Below, one piece after another: positions 16,123 to 25,182 of a stretch of DNA of 51,644 nucleotides; within the stretch, counting starts at the first letter, position 1, and each line of letters opens with the position of its first letter. Under the pieces are notes generated by a model that had not been told where the DNA came from, ran no database searches, and saw only the letters and a program-made list of their open reading frames with translations. Made by a program: the position numbers and the translations under genes. This stretch comes from an uncultured Oscillospiraceae bacterium (GTDB lineage: Bacteria; Bacillota_A; Clostridia; Oscillospirales; Acutalibacteraceae): assembly GCA_910587995.1 (NCBI GenBank), contig CAJUNS010000018.1:1-51644 (forward strand). The letters run 5' to 3'.

Positions 16123-17007
16123 ATGGGAAACGTGAAGCGTTCCGCAGGGGAAAGGATATTCGACGCGGTAAACCTGACCTTCCTGACCCTGTTCGCCTTT
16201 ATCTGCCTGTATCCTTTCATCTATATTCTGGCCTTGTCCTTTAACGACGGTGTGGACGCCATGAAGGGCGGCGTCTATTTTCTTCCCCGGCAGTTCACCC
16301 TGGACAATTACCAGACCATTTTCAAAGACAAGCGGCTGCTGAACAGCCTGGGGGTTACCGTGTTCCGCACCGTGGCCGGTACTGTGCTGGGGGTTATATG
16401 CAACACCCTTTATGCCTACGCCATCAGCAAGCCGGACCTGCCCTACCGCAAGGTGCTCAACTGGCTGATCGTGATACCGATGTATTTTGGCAGCAGCTTA
16501 ATTCCCTACTATATCATCTGCCAGCACCTGCACTTAATCAACAATATCTGGGTTTATGTCATTCCCTGGGCGGTTACGCCGTTTCACATTATGCTTTTGC
16601 GCATCGCGGTCAAAGAGCTTCCTCCCTCCTTGGAAGAGAGCGCGGAGCTGGACGGGGCCAGCTACCCGGTGATTTTTATCCAAATCATCCTGCCCCTCAT
16701 TGTGCCCGCCATTGCCACGGTGGCGCTGCTTTCCGGCCTGTTTCACTGGAACGACTGGTTCGACGGCACGGTGATGACCAATAAATCCACCCTTTGGCCC
16801 CTGCAAACCCTGCTTCTGAATATCATCCAGGGGGCGGATATGAGCAGTTTTATGAAAACCGGACACACCCTGCGCAAGGTCTCCATTACAACGGAGTCAG
16901 TCAAAATGGCCATGCTGGTCTTTACGGTGCTCCCCATTTTCATGATCTATCCCTTTGCGCAAAAATACTTTATTCGCGGCATGATGGTCGGTTCCGTCAA
17001 GGAATAA
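16123..17007 (+). CDS. ABC sugar importer permease, LplC/YtcP type
   Basis: 294 residues, ATG 16123 after AAGGAGAG. Six membrane helices with the EAA loop 'PPSLEESAELDGASYPVIFIQIILPL'. The C-terminus 'KYFIRGMMVGSVKE' is characteristic of the LplC subgroup. It is partner of the preceding permease, separated by 17 bases, and cotranscribed with the binding lipoprotein. Confidence 0.93.
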   Translation: MGNVKRSAGERIFDAVNLTFLTLFAFICLYPFIYILALSFNDGVDAMKGGVYFLPRQFTLDNYQTIFKDKRLLNSLGVTVFRTVAGTVLGVICNTLYAYAISKPDLPYRKVLNWLIVIPMYFGSSLIPYYIICQHLHLINNIWVYVIPWAVTPFHIMLLRIAVKELPPSLEESAELDGASYPVIFIQIILPLIVPAIATVALLSGLFHWNDWFDGTVMTNKSTLWPLQTLLLNIIQGADMSSFMKTGHTLRKVSITTESVKMAMLVFTVLPIFMIYPFAQKYFIRGMMVGSVKE

Positions 17008-17045
17008 CGGCTTCGTGAGATAAAAAATGAAAGGAAGGAATCAAA

Positions 17046-18764
17046 ATGAAACGGCAATTTTTACGCGCGGCGGCACTGCTGATGGCTCTCACGCTGCTCC
17101 TATGCGCTGGCGCGGGCTGCGCCAGCGGCGGAGAGAACGGCTCCAGCTCCAGCGCGGGGAGCTCCTCCGCGTCCAGCACCGGGACCTCCCCTGAGGCGGA
17201 GAACGGCCTTGTGGCCACTTACCCGGAATTCGCGAACCATGACGAGCTCAATATTACCTGGTTTGAGCAGGGCTGGACGGGACCCGAAGAGGGCAAGGAC
17301 CTGATTGCCCCCAAAATTGAGGAGATCACCAACCTCAAGCTGGGCTATACGCCCATGACCACCCCCACGGACGATGAGTACACCCAGCAGCTGAACCTGA
17401 TGATCGCGGGCGGGGAGATTCCCGAAGCCTTCTTTGGGGGCATTACGGCCTATACCCGGGAAATCTACCAGAAGCTGGGGGAATCCGGCCAGATTTGGGA
17501 CATGACGGAGCTGGTGACAGAGGAGGACTATCCCAACCTCTATGCCCTTATCCACCCCGAGATGGAGCTGTACGCCACGGAGCAGGGGCAAAGCTGGTTC
17601 CTGCCCACCCAGACCGGCCGCGGCTATGAAAACCTCAACGAGCCGCCCCACGGCATTCATGTATCCACCGGCTATTTAGAGCAGCTGAACCTGGACTTCC
17701 CCACCACGGCCACGGAATTCTATGACTTTGTCTACCGCTCGGTCAACGAACTGGGGGCTAAGGGCCTGCTTTTTGGAGAGAATCTTGGCGGCGTCAACCA
17801 GCTGTACGAGATGTTCTTTCCCCACATAGGCTCCCACGACTCCTATGAGCTGCCCTTTGATGTGGACAACGGCTACAAGGTGTGCAATTACCAGTACTCC
17901 GACTCGAAGGAAATGATGGAGGCCGCAAAGTACATCTGGAAGTTTGCTTCAAACGGCCTGCTGGACCCGGAGGCGCTGACCCTGAAGACCACCCAGTATC
18001 AGGAGAAAGCCTCTTTGGGCGACTACGCGGCGGTAACCGGCGCCTGGTGGGAGATCGACACATTCAACGACGCCATCGGCCGCTACAACTACATTGCGCC
18101 TCCCCCCATGTACGCGTCGGAGGAGGTGAAGAAGGCAAGAGAGATCACCTGGACTGACTGGGTGGGCTGCTGGTCTTCCTTAATCATCAATAAAAGTGTG
18201 GACGAGCAGGTGGTAAAGCACCTGCTGGCAACCATGGACTGGCTGGCCACGGAAGAAGGCCAGCTTCTGGTGAACGCTGGCATTGAGGGCGAAACCTATG
18301 AGTTCCTGGAGGATGGCACCTATGCCTACACCGACCAATTCAAGGCCGATTCCAACGACCTAGACTGGAACTCCGCGGCGGCCTTTGGCGTATTCTACTA
18401 CGCGCAGCTGGTGCAGAACGCTCCGGCCATCTCCGAGTTCCAAGAGACTCCCTCCGCTTTGATCCGCGAGGACAACAAACGCAGCTGGGACAGCCGCGCG
18501 GAGGAGCGGGCCAGATACGACCGGGAATGGGAGCCCACCTATGACTACTACTTCCTTAAGGGCGATAAGGAAAACGAGCTGATGCCCGCCATTAACGACG
18601 CCAGAACGGAGTTCTTGGCCAAAGTGGTCAGCGCCAAGTCCGAGGGCGAGGTGGAGCAGCTGGTCCACGAGTGGAACCAGACCTGCATCAACCTGGGGAT
18701 TGAGCAGGTGGTGGAAGAGCGCCAGAACGCCATCAACGGAATCATCGAAAGAATGTCAAAATAA
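17046..18764 (+). CDS. Sugar-binding lipoprotein, LplA-like
   Basis: 572 residues, ATG 17046 after GGAAGGAA. A lipoprotein signal ends at C25 (AGAGC), followed by a Ser-rich linker to about 55. The mature part is a two-lobe extracellular binding protein of the long (>500 residue) LplA/YtcQ kind that delivers oligosaccharides to LplBC permeases. 'PEAFFGGITAYTREIYQKLGESGQIWDMTELV' and 'WTDWVGCWSSLIINK' fit this class. The ligand is not readable; the flanking GH36 gene suggests an alpha-galactoside. Confidence 0.9.
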   Translation: MKRQFLRAAALLMALTLLLCAGAGCASGGENGSSSSAGSSSASSTGTSPEAENGLVATYPEFANHDELNITWFEQGWTGPEEGKDLIAPKIEEITNLKLGYTPMTTPTDDEYTQQLNLMIAGGEIPEAFFGGITAYTREIYQKLGESGQIWDMTELVTEEDYPNLYALIHPEMELYATEQGQSWFLPTQTGRGYENLNEPPHGIHVSTGYLEQLNLDFPTTATEFYDFVYRSVNELGAKGLLFGENLGGVNQLYEMFFPHIGSHDSYELPFDVDNGYKVCNYQYSDSKEMMEAAKYIWKFASNGLLDPEALTLKTTQYQEKASLGDYAAVTGAWWEIDTFNDAIGRYNYIAPPPMYASEEVKKAREITWTDWVGCWSSLIINKSVDEQVVKHLLATMDWLATEEGQLLVNAGIEGETYEFLEDGTYAYTDQFKADSNDLDWNSAAAFGVFYYAQLVQNAPAISEFQETPSALIREDNKRSWDSRAEERARYDREWEPTYDYYFLKGDKENELMPAINDARTEFLAKVVSAKSEGEVEQLVHEWNQTCINLGIEQVVEERQNAINGIIERMSK

Positions 18765-18834
18765 AGAGCCAATTCCTCCGTGTGTGCGGAGCCAGGCTCT
18801 TACGAAAGGGCGGGGGAGGCTCCCGCTCTTTCGT
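18764..18834 (+). terminator. Tandem hairpins between binding protein and GH36 gene
   Basis: AAGAGCC (18764) pairs with GGCTCTT (18795), and ACGAAAG (18802) with CTTTCGT (18828), with GC-rich inner pairs. The first starts at the stop codon. Likely a partial terminator or stabiliser giving more binding protein than enzyme. Confidence 0.6.
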
Positions 18835-18858
18835 TCTATCAGAAAAGGAGAATACGGT

Positions 18859-20787
18859 ATGAAGTTTGCCTATGCGGTTACGCTTAACGGAACGGAAATT
18901 TTGCAGGAATGCACCTATCACACCACAGAACTGCTGGAAAACGGCATGAAGCGCCTGACCTTTCCCAGAGGGCACTGCGATGGGGGGATGATCTCCCTGG
19001 AACTAATCTGCGACCAAGACCCGGAGAACGGGGTATACCGCTGCCGCCTGGAGGTGCGCAACGGCGGGGACAAGCCAGTGCGCGTAAGCCGCGCGGACGT
19101 GGGCGCGTCCTTTGACGCCCAGGCGCTGGACCTGCGCTATTTCCACTCGGACTGGGGCGCGGAGTACAGCCCGCGCAGCCATCGGGTCGAGCGGGAGTTT
19201 TCCTTCGGCTGTGTCTCCGGACGCTCCTGCAAGGGCTTCATCCCCTACGCGGAATGCGGCACGGAAGAGGGGTGCTGCGCCCTGGCCCTGGCCTGGTCTG
19301 GCAACTGGACCTGCACGGCCTTCCCCTGGGGGGAGTCCTACTGCGATTACCGGCCTTGGACCTATTGCTGCGTCATGGGCCTGACGGACGGCGCCTTTTT
19401 CCGGGACGTCCTGCCCGGGGAAAGCTTCACAACGCCGGAGGTCTATTTATCCCAGGCTGGGGACCGGGAGGAGGCCTGTCTGGCCCTGCGGCGGTACTAT
19501 AAAAAGCACCTGAGCCCCCTATGCGAGGCGCTGTTTACGCCTATGCCCCTGGAATACAACACCTGGTGGCCCTATGAGGACCGGTTCATCAACGAGGAGG
19601 TCTTCCAGAAGAATGCGGAGATTGCCAAAAGCCTGGGCTTCCGGTACGCCATGATGGATGCCGGATGGTTCGGGGAGGAGACAGAAGGAAACACCTGGTA
19701 CGAGAAGCGGGGAGACTGGGATAAGGTGAACCGGGAGCGCTTCCCCTCCGGCATGAAGGCCATGTGTGACAAGGCCAAGAGCATGGAAATCGCGCCCGGC
19801 ATGTGGTGTGAGATTGAGGCGGTGGGCAGGGACGCGGACCTAAACAGAACCCATGAGGAAATCATCGCCAAGCGGGATGGCCGTTCTTTGGGCTATGTCT
19901 GTTTTGGAAGCAGGGCTGGCAGGGAATGGGCCATGAAAACGGTTGAGCGCATTCTGGGCGAATATGGGGCAAAGTGGATTAAGTTTGATTTTAACCTGGA
20001 CCCAGGCTTTGGCTGTAACCGCGGCGACCATGAGCACGGCGCGGGAGACGGGCTGTACGCCCACTATATGGGCTATTACCGCTTCCTGGACGAGCTCCGG
20101 CAGAAGTACCCGGATGTGGTCATTGAGAACTGCGCTTCCGGGGGGCTGCGGGGAGACATTGGCATGATGTCCCACTGCGCGGTGGGCTTTCTCTCCGACC
20201 CGGACCACACGGAGTTCCACTTGCAGCTTTTCTGGGGGGCGCTGTCCTTTTTGCACCAATGCTGCCTGCTGCACTTCACTTGGTCAGAGGTGCTGCAGAC
20301 CCATAACTGCGGCGTAGCCAGCCCGATTACAGAGGACACGCCCCGGTCAAAGGTTGACTATATGGTAAGGGCGGCGATGATGGGAATCCCGGGGTTCTCA
20401 TACAGGCTGCCCCAGATGCCGGAATGGGTGCTGGAACGCTTTCGGGAGCTGGGCCGGTTCTATACGGAGCACGCCGCCGCCTTTATCCTAAAAGGGGACG
20501 CGTACCGCTTGACAGAACAGCCCCTCAGCGGGGGCCGGGGAGAGCGCTTCCCGGTGTTCCAGTTTACGGACCGCGAAAGCCGGGGGCTGGTATTCGCTTT
20601 CCGGCTGATTGGCGGGCCAGACTCCCAGCGCGTCCAGCTGAAGGGGCTGGACCCCTGCCGGGAGTACACGGTTTCCTGGCTGGACGCCGGTAAGGAGGAG
20701 AAACGAACGGGAGCGGAGCTGATGAAAGCGGGCGTTGCCTTCGAGGGCCTGCCGGAAGAGGGCTCTGAAATTGTGACGGTGTTTTGA
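18859..20787 (+). CDS. GH36 alpha-galactosidase
   Basis: 642 residues from ATG 18859, with AAAAGGAGAA upstream. The N-terminal beta-sandwich (1-250) is followed by the catalytic barrel: 'MMDAGWFGE', nucleophile D377 in WIKFDFN, the GH36 signature 'NCASGGLRGDIGMM' and acid/base D447 in LSDPDHTE, then a C-terminal beta domain. There is no signal peptide, so it acts in the cytoplasm on imported oligosaccharides. Related family members include alpha-N-acetylgalactosaminidases, so the exact sugar is open. Confidence 0.9.
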   Translation: MKFAYAVTLNGTEILQECTYHTTELLENGMKRLTFPRGHCDGGMISLELICDQDPENGVYRCRLEVRNGGDKPVRVSRADVGASFDAQALDLRYFHSDWGAEYSPRSHRVEREFSFGCVSGRSCKGFIPYAECGTEEGCCALALAWSGNWTCTAFPWGESYCDYRPWTYCCVMGLTDGAFFRDVLPGESFTTPEVYLSQAGDREEACLALRRYYKKHLSPLCEALFTPMPLEYNTWWPYEDRFINEEVFQKNAEIAKSLGFRYAMMDAGWFGEETEGNTWYEKRGDWDKVNRERFPSGMKAMCDKAKSMEIAPGMWCEIEAVGRDADLNRTHEEIIAKRDGRSLGYVCFGSRAGREWAMKTVERILGEYGAKWIKFDFNLDPGFGCNRGDHEHGAGDGLYAHYMGYYRFLDELRQKYPDVVIENCASGGLRGDIGMMSHCAVGFLSDPDHTEFHLQLFWGALSFLHQCCLLHFTWSEVLQTHNCGVASPITEDTPRSKVDYMVRAAMMGIPGFSYRLPQMPEWVLERFRELGRFYTEHAAAFILKGDAYRLTEQPLSGGRGERFPVFQFTDRESRGLVFAFRLIGGPDSQRVQLKGLDPCREYTVSWLDAGKEEKRTGAELMKAGVAFEGLPEEGSEIVTVF

Positions 20788-20916
20788 TTCAGCCCAGCGG
20801 CCAAAACCCCTATGGACAGAGTAGATCCGCCTCTATCTCTATTCCCATTTTGCGGCGAGGCCCAGCCCCGGTTTTCCTAACTTCTGTTTCGGTGAATAAA
20901 AACCGCCCTCCCCCTC

Positions 20917-20945
20917 TTGACTTCCTCTCTCAGCCCGGCTATAAT
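20917..20945 (+). promoter_or_regulatory. Promoter of Gfo/Idh/MocA oxidoreductase gene
   Basis: TTGACT (20917-20922), 17 bases, TATAAT (20940-20945). It shows the oxidoreductase can be expressed apart from the GH36 gene. Nothing else is seen in the 216-base gap. Confidence 0.75.
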
Positions 20946-21003
20946 AACCCGCAGAAGCCAAAGGCTTCCACATCACAGAGAAACGCAAAGGAGCAGTTTT
21001 GCT

Positions 21004-22098
21004 ATGAAAAAACTTAGAATCGGCATCATTGGCACCGGCGGCATCTCCAACTCCCATGTGCGCGCTTACAAGCAGATGGAGGACGTGGAGATCGTGGCCG
21101 GGGCGGACATCATCCCCGGCAAAGCCCGGGAGGCCCTGGACCGCTGGGAGTTCCCAGAGGCCAATGCCTACGAGACCGCCGGGGAAATGCTGGAAAAGGA
21201 GCGGCTGGACGCGGTCAGCGTGTGTACATACAACTCCACCCACGCCGAGTGCGCCATTGCCGCCCTGGAGGCCGGCTGCCATGTGCTGCTGGAAAAGCCC
21301 ATGACCGTCACCCTGGAGGACGCCCAGGAGCTGCGCCGGGTGGAAAAGAAGACCGGCAAAATCCTCACCATCGGCTTCCAGCCCCGGTATGACGGACGCA
21401 TGAAGAAGATCAAAGAGATTGTCCAAAGCGGCAAGCTGGGCCAGGTCTACTATGTGCAGACCGGCGGCGGACGGCGGCGGGGCATTCCCGGCAGCACCTT
21501 CATTGAAAAGCGCTATGCCGGCGTGGGCGCTTTGGCGGACATTGGCTGCTATTCCCTGGATATGGTGCTCAACGCCCTGGGCTATCCCAAGCCCCTCACG
21601 GTCTCCGCGGTCAGCTACGACTTCTTCGGCAAAAACCCCAAGTACACGCCGCCCGAGGACGCGGCCCGCTTCTCTGTGGACGACTTCTGCGGCGCCTTCA
21701 TCCGCCTGGAAGGAGGCATTACCCTGGACTTCCGCATGTCCTGGGCCATGCACATGGACACCACAGGCAGCACCATTTTCTTGGGCACAGACGCGGGCCT
21801 AAAGGTGGAGCCCGCCAATCCGGAGTCCCTGTGGGGCGGCGCTTGGGATGGCAGCTGCGGCAATGTGACCCTGTTCCACGATGCCTTCGGCGAGCCCACC
21901 AACACGCCCATTCCCCTGCACGACGCGAAGGAGGACCGCTTCTTCTTAAAGTGCCGCTCCTTTGTGGACGCGGTGGAGCAGGGCCTGCCCGCGCCCATTC
22001 CCACCAGCCAGATCATCTATAACCAGGCCATCATCGATGGGATCATCCGCTCTTGCCAGTGTGGACACGAGGTGGAGGTCCATGTGGAGGAGATCTAA
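21004..22098 (+). CDS. Gfo/Idh/MocA-family oxidoreductase
   Basis: 364 residues from ATG 21004 (AAAGGAGC upstream). N-terminal Rossmann fold with 'IGIIGTGGISNSHVRAY' for NAD(P), the EKP motif (EKPMTVT) that carries the family's conserved lysine, and a C-terminal alpha/beta domain with 'ADIGCYSLDMVLNALG'. Such enzymes oxidise or epimerise sugars and inositols. Context suggests processing of a sugar released by the GH36 enzyme. Specificity unknown. Confidence 0.9.
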   Translation: MKKLRIGIIGTGGISNSHVRAYKQMEDVEIVAGADIIPGKAREALDRWEFPEANAYETAGEMLEKERLDAVSVCTYNSTHAECAIAALEAGCHVLLEKPMTVTLEDAQELRRVEKKTGKILTIGFQPRYDGRMKKIKEIVQSGKLGQVYYVQTGGGRRRGIPGSTFIEKRYAGVGALADIGCYSLDMVLNALGYPKPLTVSAVSYDFFGKNPKYTPPEDAARFSVDDFCGAFIRLEGGITLDFRMSWAMHMDTTGSTIFLGTDAGLKVEPANPESLWGGAWDGSCGNVTLFHDAFGEPTNTPIPLHDAKEDRFFLKCRSFVDAVEQGLPAPIPTSQIIYNQAIIDGIIRSCQCGHEVEVHVEEI

Positions 22099-22142
22099 GC
22101 CAGCGCCCTCCGTTCTATATTAAAAAGGATACGATAACGCGG

Positions 22143-22184
22143 CCGCGCCCGCCGCCCCAGAGCAGGGGAGGGGGGCGCGGTTTT
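22143..22184 (+). terminator. Intrinsic terminator after oxidoreductase
   Basis: CCGCGCCC (22143) pairs with GGGCGCGG (22173-22180), with an inner CCC/GGG stem, followed by TTTT. Confidence 0.8.
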
Positions 22185-22681
22185 GCGCACGCTCAATATA
22201 TTTTGGAAAACGCCGGATTTCCGCCGCAAAGACGGGGGAATTGCCAACATCGCATACAGCAGGGAGAAAATTTTCCGGCAAGGGAATTAGCTTTACATCG
22301 GGCGCGCGGCTGGCGGTAGGAGGGCAGTGGCTGAAAGTTTCAAAAGTGAATCTTTCGTGTATGGTAAAATGCACAAAACCCTGTACCCGCTTTTGAAAAA
22401 TGCGTAACATCTCTCAAATCAGGGGGATTCCTGGGCAAAAGGCTTGACATTTTGCGCCGGCAAGGGTATAATAAGATACAACATTTAGTGCTATTCGAGA
22501 TTTTAACCCTTTTATATGCCATAGTGCTCTGCTGCTGGGCTAAAGTCTCCGGTTTGTGCGCAGGGAAAATGCAGGAATGTCACCCCTAAAATGCGAAAAT
22601 AGAACCAAAGCTTGGTTGACCGCGGAGAGCGAAGCGCTCCCGCTTCAGCATATTTTATTAGCAGAAAGGACGAAAACCAAC
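22185..22681 (+). other. Long intergenic region and 5' leader of peptide importer
   Basis: About 500 bases without a credible gene. The promoter lies at 22444-22472, leaving a leader of roughly 200 bases. The leader has an imperfect stem at about 22620-22642 (GCGGAGAGCG with CGCTCCCGC) and AGAAAGGA before the ATG. No known riboswitch was recognised. Confidence 0.5.
22444..22472 (+). promoter_or_regulatory. Consensus promoter of opp operon
   Basis: Perfect TTGACA (22444-22449) and perfect TATAAT (22467-22472) with the ideal 17-base spacer, so expression is probably strong and constitutive unless a repressor acts. Confidence 0.9.
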
Positions 22682-24982
22682 ATGAACAAGACCACAAAGC
22701 GCGTTTTGGCGCTGATGCTGGCCGTGATGATGCTGGTATCCGCTCTGGCCGCCTGCGGCGACAACGCCGGCACCAGTTCGGACGCCAACACCAGCTCCAG
22801 CAGCGAGAGCACGCCCTCTTCCGAAGTGAGCTCGGAGCCTGGCGAGAGCTCTGAGGGAGAGGATGAGCCCGCCGGGACCGGCGCCTGGACCGCTCCGGAA
22901 GTGTTCGACATGAACGCTGAGGATTACAACCACGACGACGCCTCCAGCTACTATTATGATTATACTCTGGGTGATTTCTACAAGGAGTATGAGGTTGCCA
23001 AGGCTGAGAAGCTGGACGTGAACAAGCGCTACGTGATGGAGGCTTTGGCCGAGGCGAAGCTGCTGGCCGCCGCCGTTATGCTGCCCACCACCGCCAATGG
23101 CGGCAACTATGCCATCGGCCGTACCGCTCCCGGTTCTGTGACCACCAACTCCTGGGGCAACGACTCCGAGCGGCATCACAACATGATCGTCACCACCGAG
23201 CCCATCAAGACCGCGGACCGGGATCATCTGAAGCAGATGCTCACCGAGCTGCGCGGCACCCATACTTATGAGGCCGAGGCCCGTAAGTGGCTGACCGAGA
23301 ACGGCTACACCCTGAAGGACAGCTATACCCAGGCCTTCACCAGCTTCCCCGTAAGCTGGGACCTGCTGTCCAGCTCCCGCACCACCGAGTCTTATCCCGT
23401 GGTTCCCACTTTCGACGGCCTGGTGGAGTATGACGGCGAGAACAACGAAAACCCCGCTCTGGCTGAGAGCTGGGATGTTTCTGAGGATGGCCTGACCTAC
23501 ACCTTCCACATCCGCAAGGGTGTAAAGTGGGTGGACTCTCAGGGCCGCGAGGTTGCCGATGTGAAGGCGGACGACTGGGTTGCCGGCCTGCAGCACGCGG
23601 TTGACTGCGGCGCTGGCCTGGGCGACCTGATGGATGGCGTCATCATGGGCCTGCATGACTACATCAGCGGCGAGACCAACGATTTCACCACCGTAGGCAT
23701 CACCGCCTCCGATGACAACACCCTGGTGTACACCCTGGAGGAGCCCTGCACCTACTTCCTCTCTATGCTGCACTACAGCTGCGCTGTGCCCATGAGCCGT
23801 GACTACTACACCTCTCAGGGCGGCAAGTTCGGCGCTGACTTCGATCCCGAGGATCCCGCGTATGTCTATGGCTCCGACCCGGACCACATCGCTTACAACG
23901 GGCCTTACCTGATCACCAACGCCACCGAGCAGAACTCCATCAACTACGAGGCGAACCCCACCTACTGGAACGCCGACAACATCACCATTAAGAAGATCAA
24001 CTGGCTCTATAACGACAACACCGACCCCACCAAGGCTTACAACGACATGAAGGCCGGCACCATTGACGCCACTGGTTTGAACACCTCCGCTGTGGAGGCC
24101 GCCAAGACCGACAAGGTAGAGGGCACCGACGCCACTTGGTTCGATACCTATCAGTATGTAACCAGCACCGGCATGACCTCTTATCAGGCGTTCCTCAACG
24201 TGATGCGTTCCACCTGGCACAATGACCGCGATGAGAACGAGGCCGTTTCTCCTCAGACTCCCGAGGATGCCGCCCGTACGCACATTGCCATGAACAACGT
24301 GCACTTCCGCCGCGCCCTGGTCACCTCTGTGGACCGCGTGTCCTGGAATGCCCAGACAGTTGGCGACACCCTGGCTCCGCTGTCCCTGCGCAACTCCTAC
24401 ACCCCCGGCACCTTCTGCCAGCTGACCGAGGACGTGACCATTGACGTGAACGGCGAGAGCATGACCTTCCCCGCTGGCACCGATTACGGCAAGATCCTGC
24501 AGGCTGGTCTGGACGCTGAGGGTTTCAAGATCACGGTGTACAAAGAGGATCCCTCCGCTGAGAACGGTGTGGGCACTGGCGATGGCTTCGATGGCTGGTA
24601 TGACCCGGCTTATGCTCTCTCCGAGCTGAACATCGCCATTGAGGAGCTGGCTACCGCTGGCGTCACCGTGGACGAGAGCAATCCCATCCAGGTGGACCTG
24701 CCCTGCCCCACCTATGACACCAACCGCAACAACCAGAAGAACAGCATGAAGCAGAGCATTGAGAAGGCTCTGGAGGGCAAGGTTATCGTAAACCTGGTAA
24801 GCTGCGATAACTCCGATGCTTGGATGTACAGCGGCTACTGGACCGACTACGGCTATCAGGCCAACTACGAGCTGTTTGATCTGTCCGGCTGGGGCCCCGA
24901 CTATCAGGATCCCTGCTCTTACCTGGACGCCATGCTGCCCGACTACTCTGGCTACATGGCCAAGTGTATCGGCCTGTTCTAA
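22682..24982 (+). CDS. OppA-type peptide-binding lipoprotein, apparently circularly permuted
   Basis: 766 residues. The signal peptide ends in a lipobox with C25 (ALAAC) and a Ser/Glu linker follows to about 70. The normal OppA start ('VVPTFDGLVEYD..NNENPALAESWDVSEDGLTYTFHIRKGVKW') appears only at 240-283, and the chain stops abruptly after 'GWGPDYQDPCSYLDAMLP..GYMAKCIGLF', where family members usually continue. Residues about 90-175 ('RYVMEALAEAKLLAAAVMLPTTANGG.YAIGR') look like the usual OppA C-terminal segment. It captures peptides outside the cell for the following permeases. The permutation is my reading and needs structure prediction. Confidence 0.88.
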   Translation: MNKTTKRVLALMLAVMMLVSALAACGDNAGTSSDANTSSSSESTPSSEVSSEPGESSEGEDEPAGTGAWTAPEVFDMNAEDYNHDDASSYYYDYTLGDFYKEYEVAKAEKLDVNKRYVMEALAEAKLLAAAVMLPTTANGGNYAIGRTAPGSVTTNSWGNDSERHHNMIVTTEPIKTADRDHLKQMLTELRGTHTYEAEARKWLTENGYTLKDSYTQAFTSFPVSWDLLSSSRTTESYPVVPTFDGLVEYDGENNENPALAESWDVSEDGLTYTFHIRKGVKWVDSQGREVADVKADDWVAGLQHAVDCGAGLGDLMDGVIMGLHDYISGETNDFTTVGITASDDNTLVYTLEEPCTYFLSMLHYSCAVPMSRDYYTSQGGKFGADFDPEDPAYVYGSDPDHIAYNGPYLITNATEQNSINYEANPTYWNADNITIKKINWLYNDNTDPTKAYNDMKAGTIDATGLNTSAVEAAKTDKVEGTDATWFDTYQYVTSTGMTSYQAFLNVMRSTWHNDRDENEAVSPQTPEDAARTHIAMNNVHFRRALVTSVDRVSWNAQTVGDTLAPLSLRNSYTPGTFCQLTEDVTIDVNGESMTFPAGTDYGKILQAGLDAEGFKITVYKEDPSAENGVGTGDGFDGWYDPAYALSELNIAIEELATAGVTVDESNPIQVDLPCPTYDTNRNNQKNSMKQSIEKALEGKVIVNLVSCDNSDAWMYSGYWTDYGYQANYELFDLSGWGPDYQDPCSYLDAMLPDYSGYMAKCIGLF

Positions 24983-24988
24983 GCAAAG

Positions 24989-25144
24989 GCTCTAAACTAG
25001 TTTAGAGCTAAGGAAAAACAAGGTTTGTTTTTCCAATGCTTTTCCTGAGCGACCAATGAGAAGAAGCCGGGGCTCCCCGGTTGAGCATAGCGGCCCAACA
25101 GCCGCGTGGATGAGATGGGCAATGGAGCATTGTGCTCCTTGCCC
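24989..25144. repeat. Three hairpins between oppA and oppB
   Basis: A perfect 20-base palindrome (24989-25008), then GGAAAAACA/TGTTTTTCC (25012-25034), then GGGCAATGGAGCA/TGCTCCTTGCCC (25117-25144, one bulge). They lie in a 200-base gap inside the operon and may limit readthrough or protect the oppA message. TATAAT at 25155-25160 lacks a good -35. Confidence 0.7.
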
Positions 25145-25182
25145 ACTCTCTCTATATAATATTAAAATGAGTTGATGATTTT

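Noticed and set aside
22658..24304. 548-residue minus-strand open frame
   Set aside because: It is a low-complexity Gly/Val/His-rich shadow of the oppA coding strand, without ribosome site or domain.
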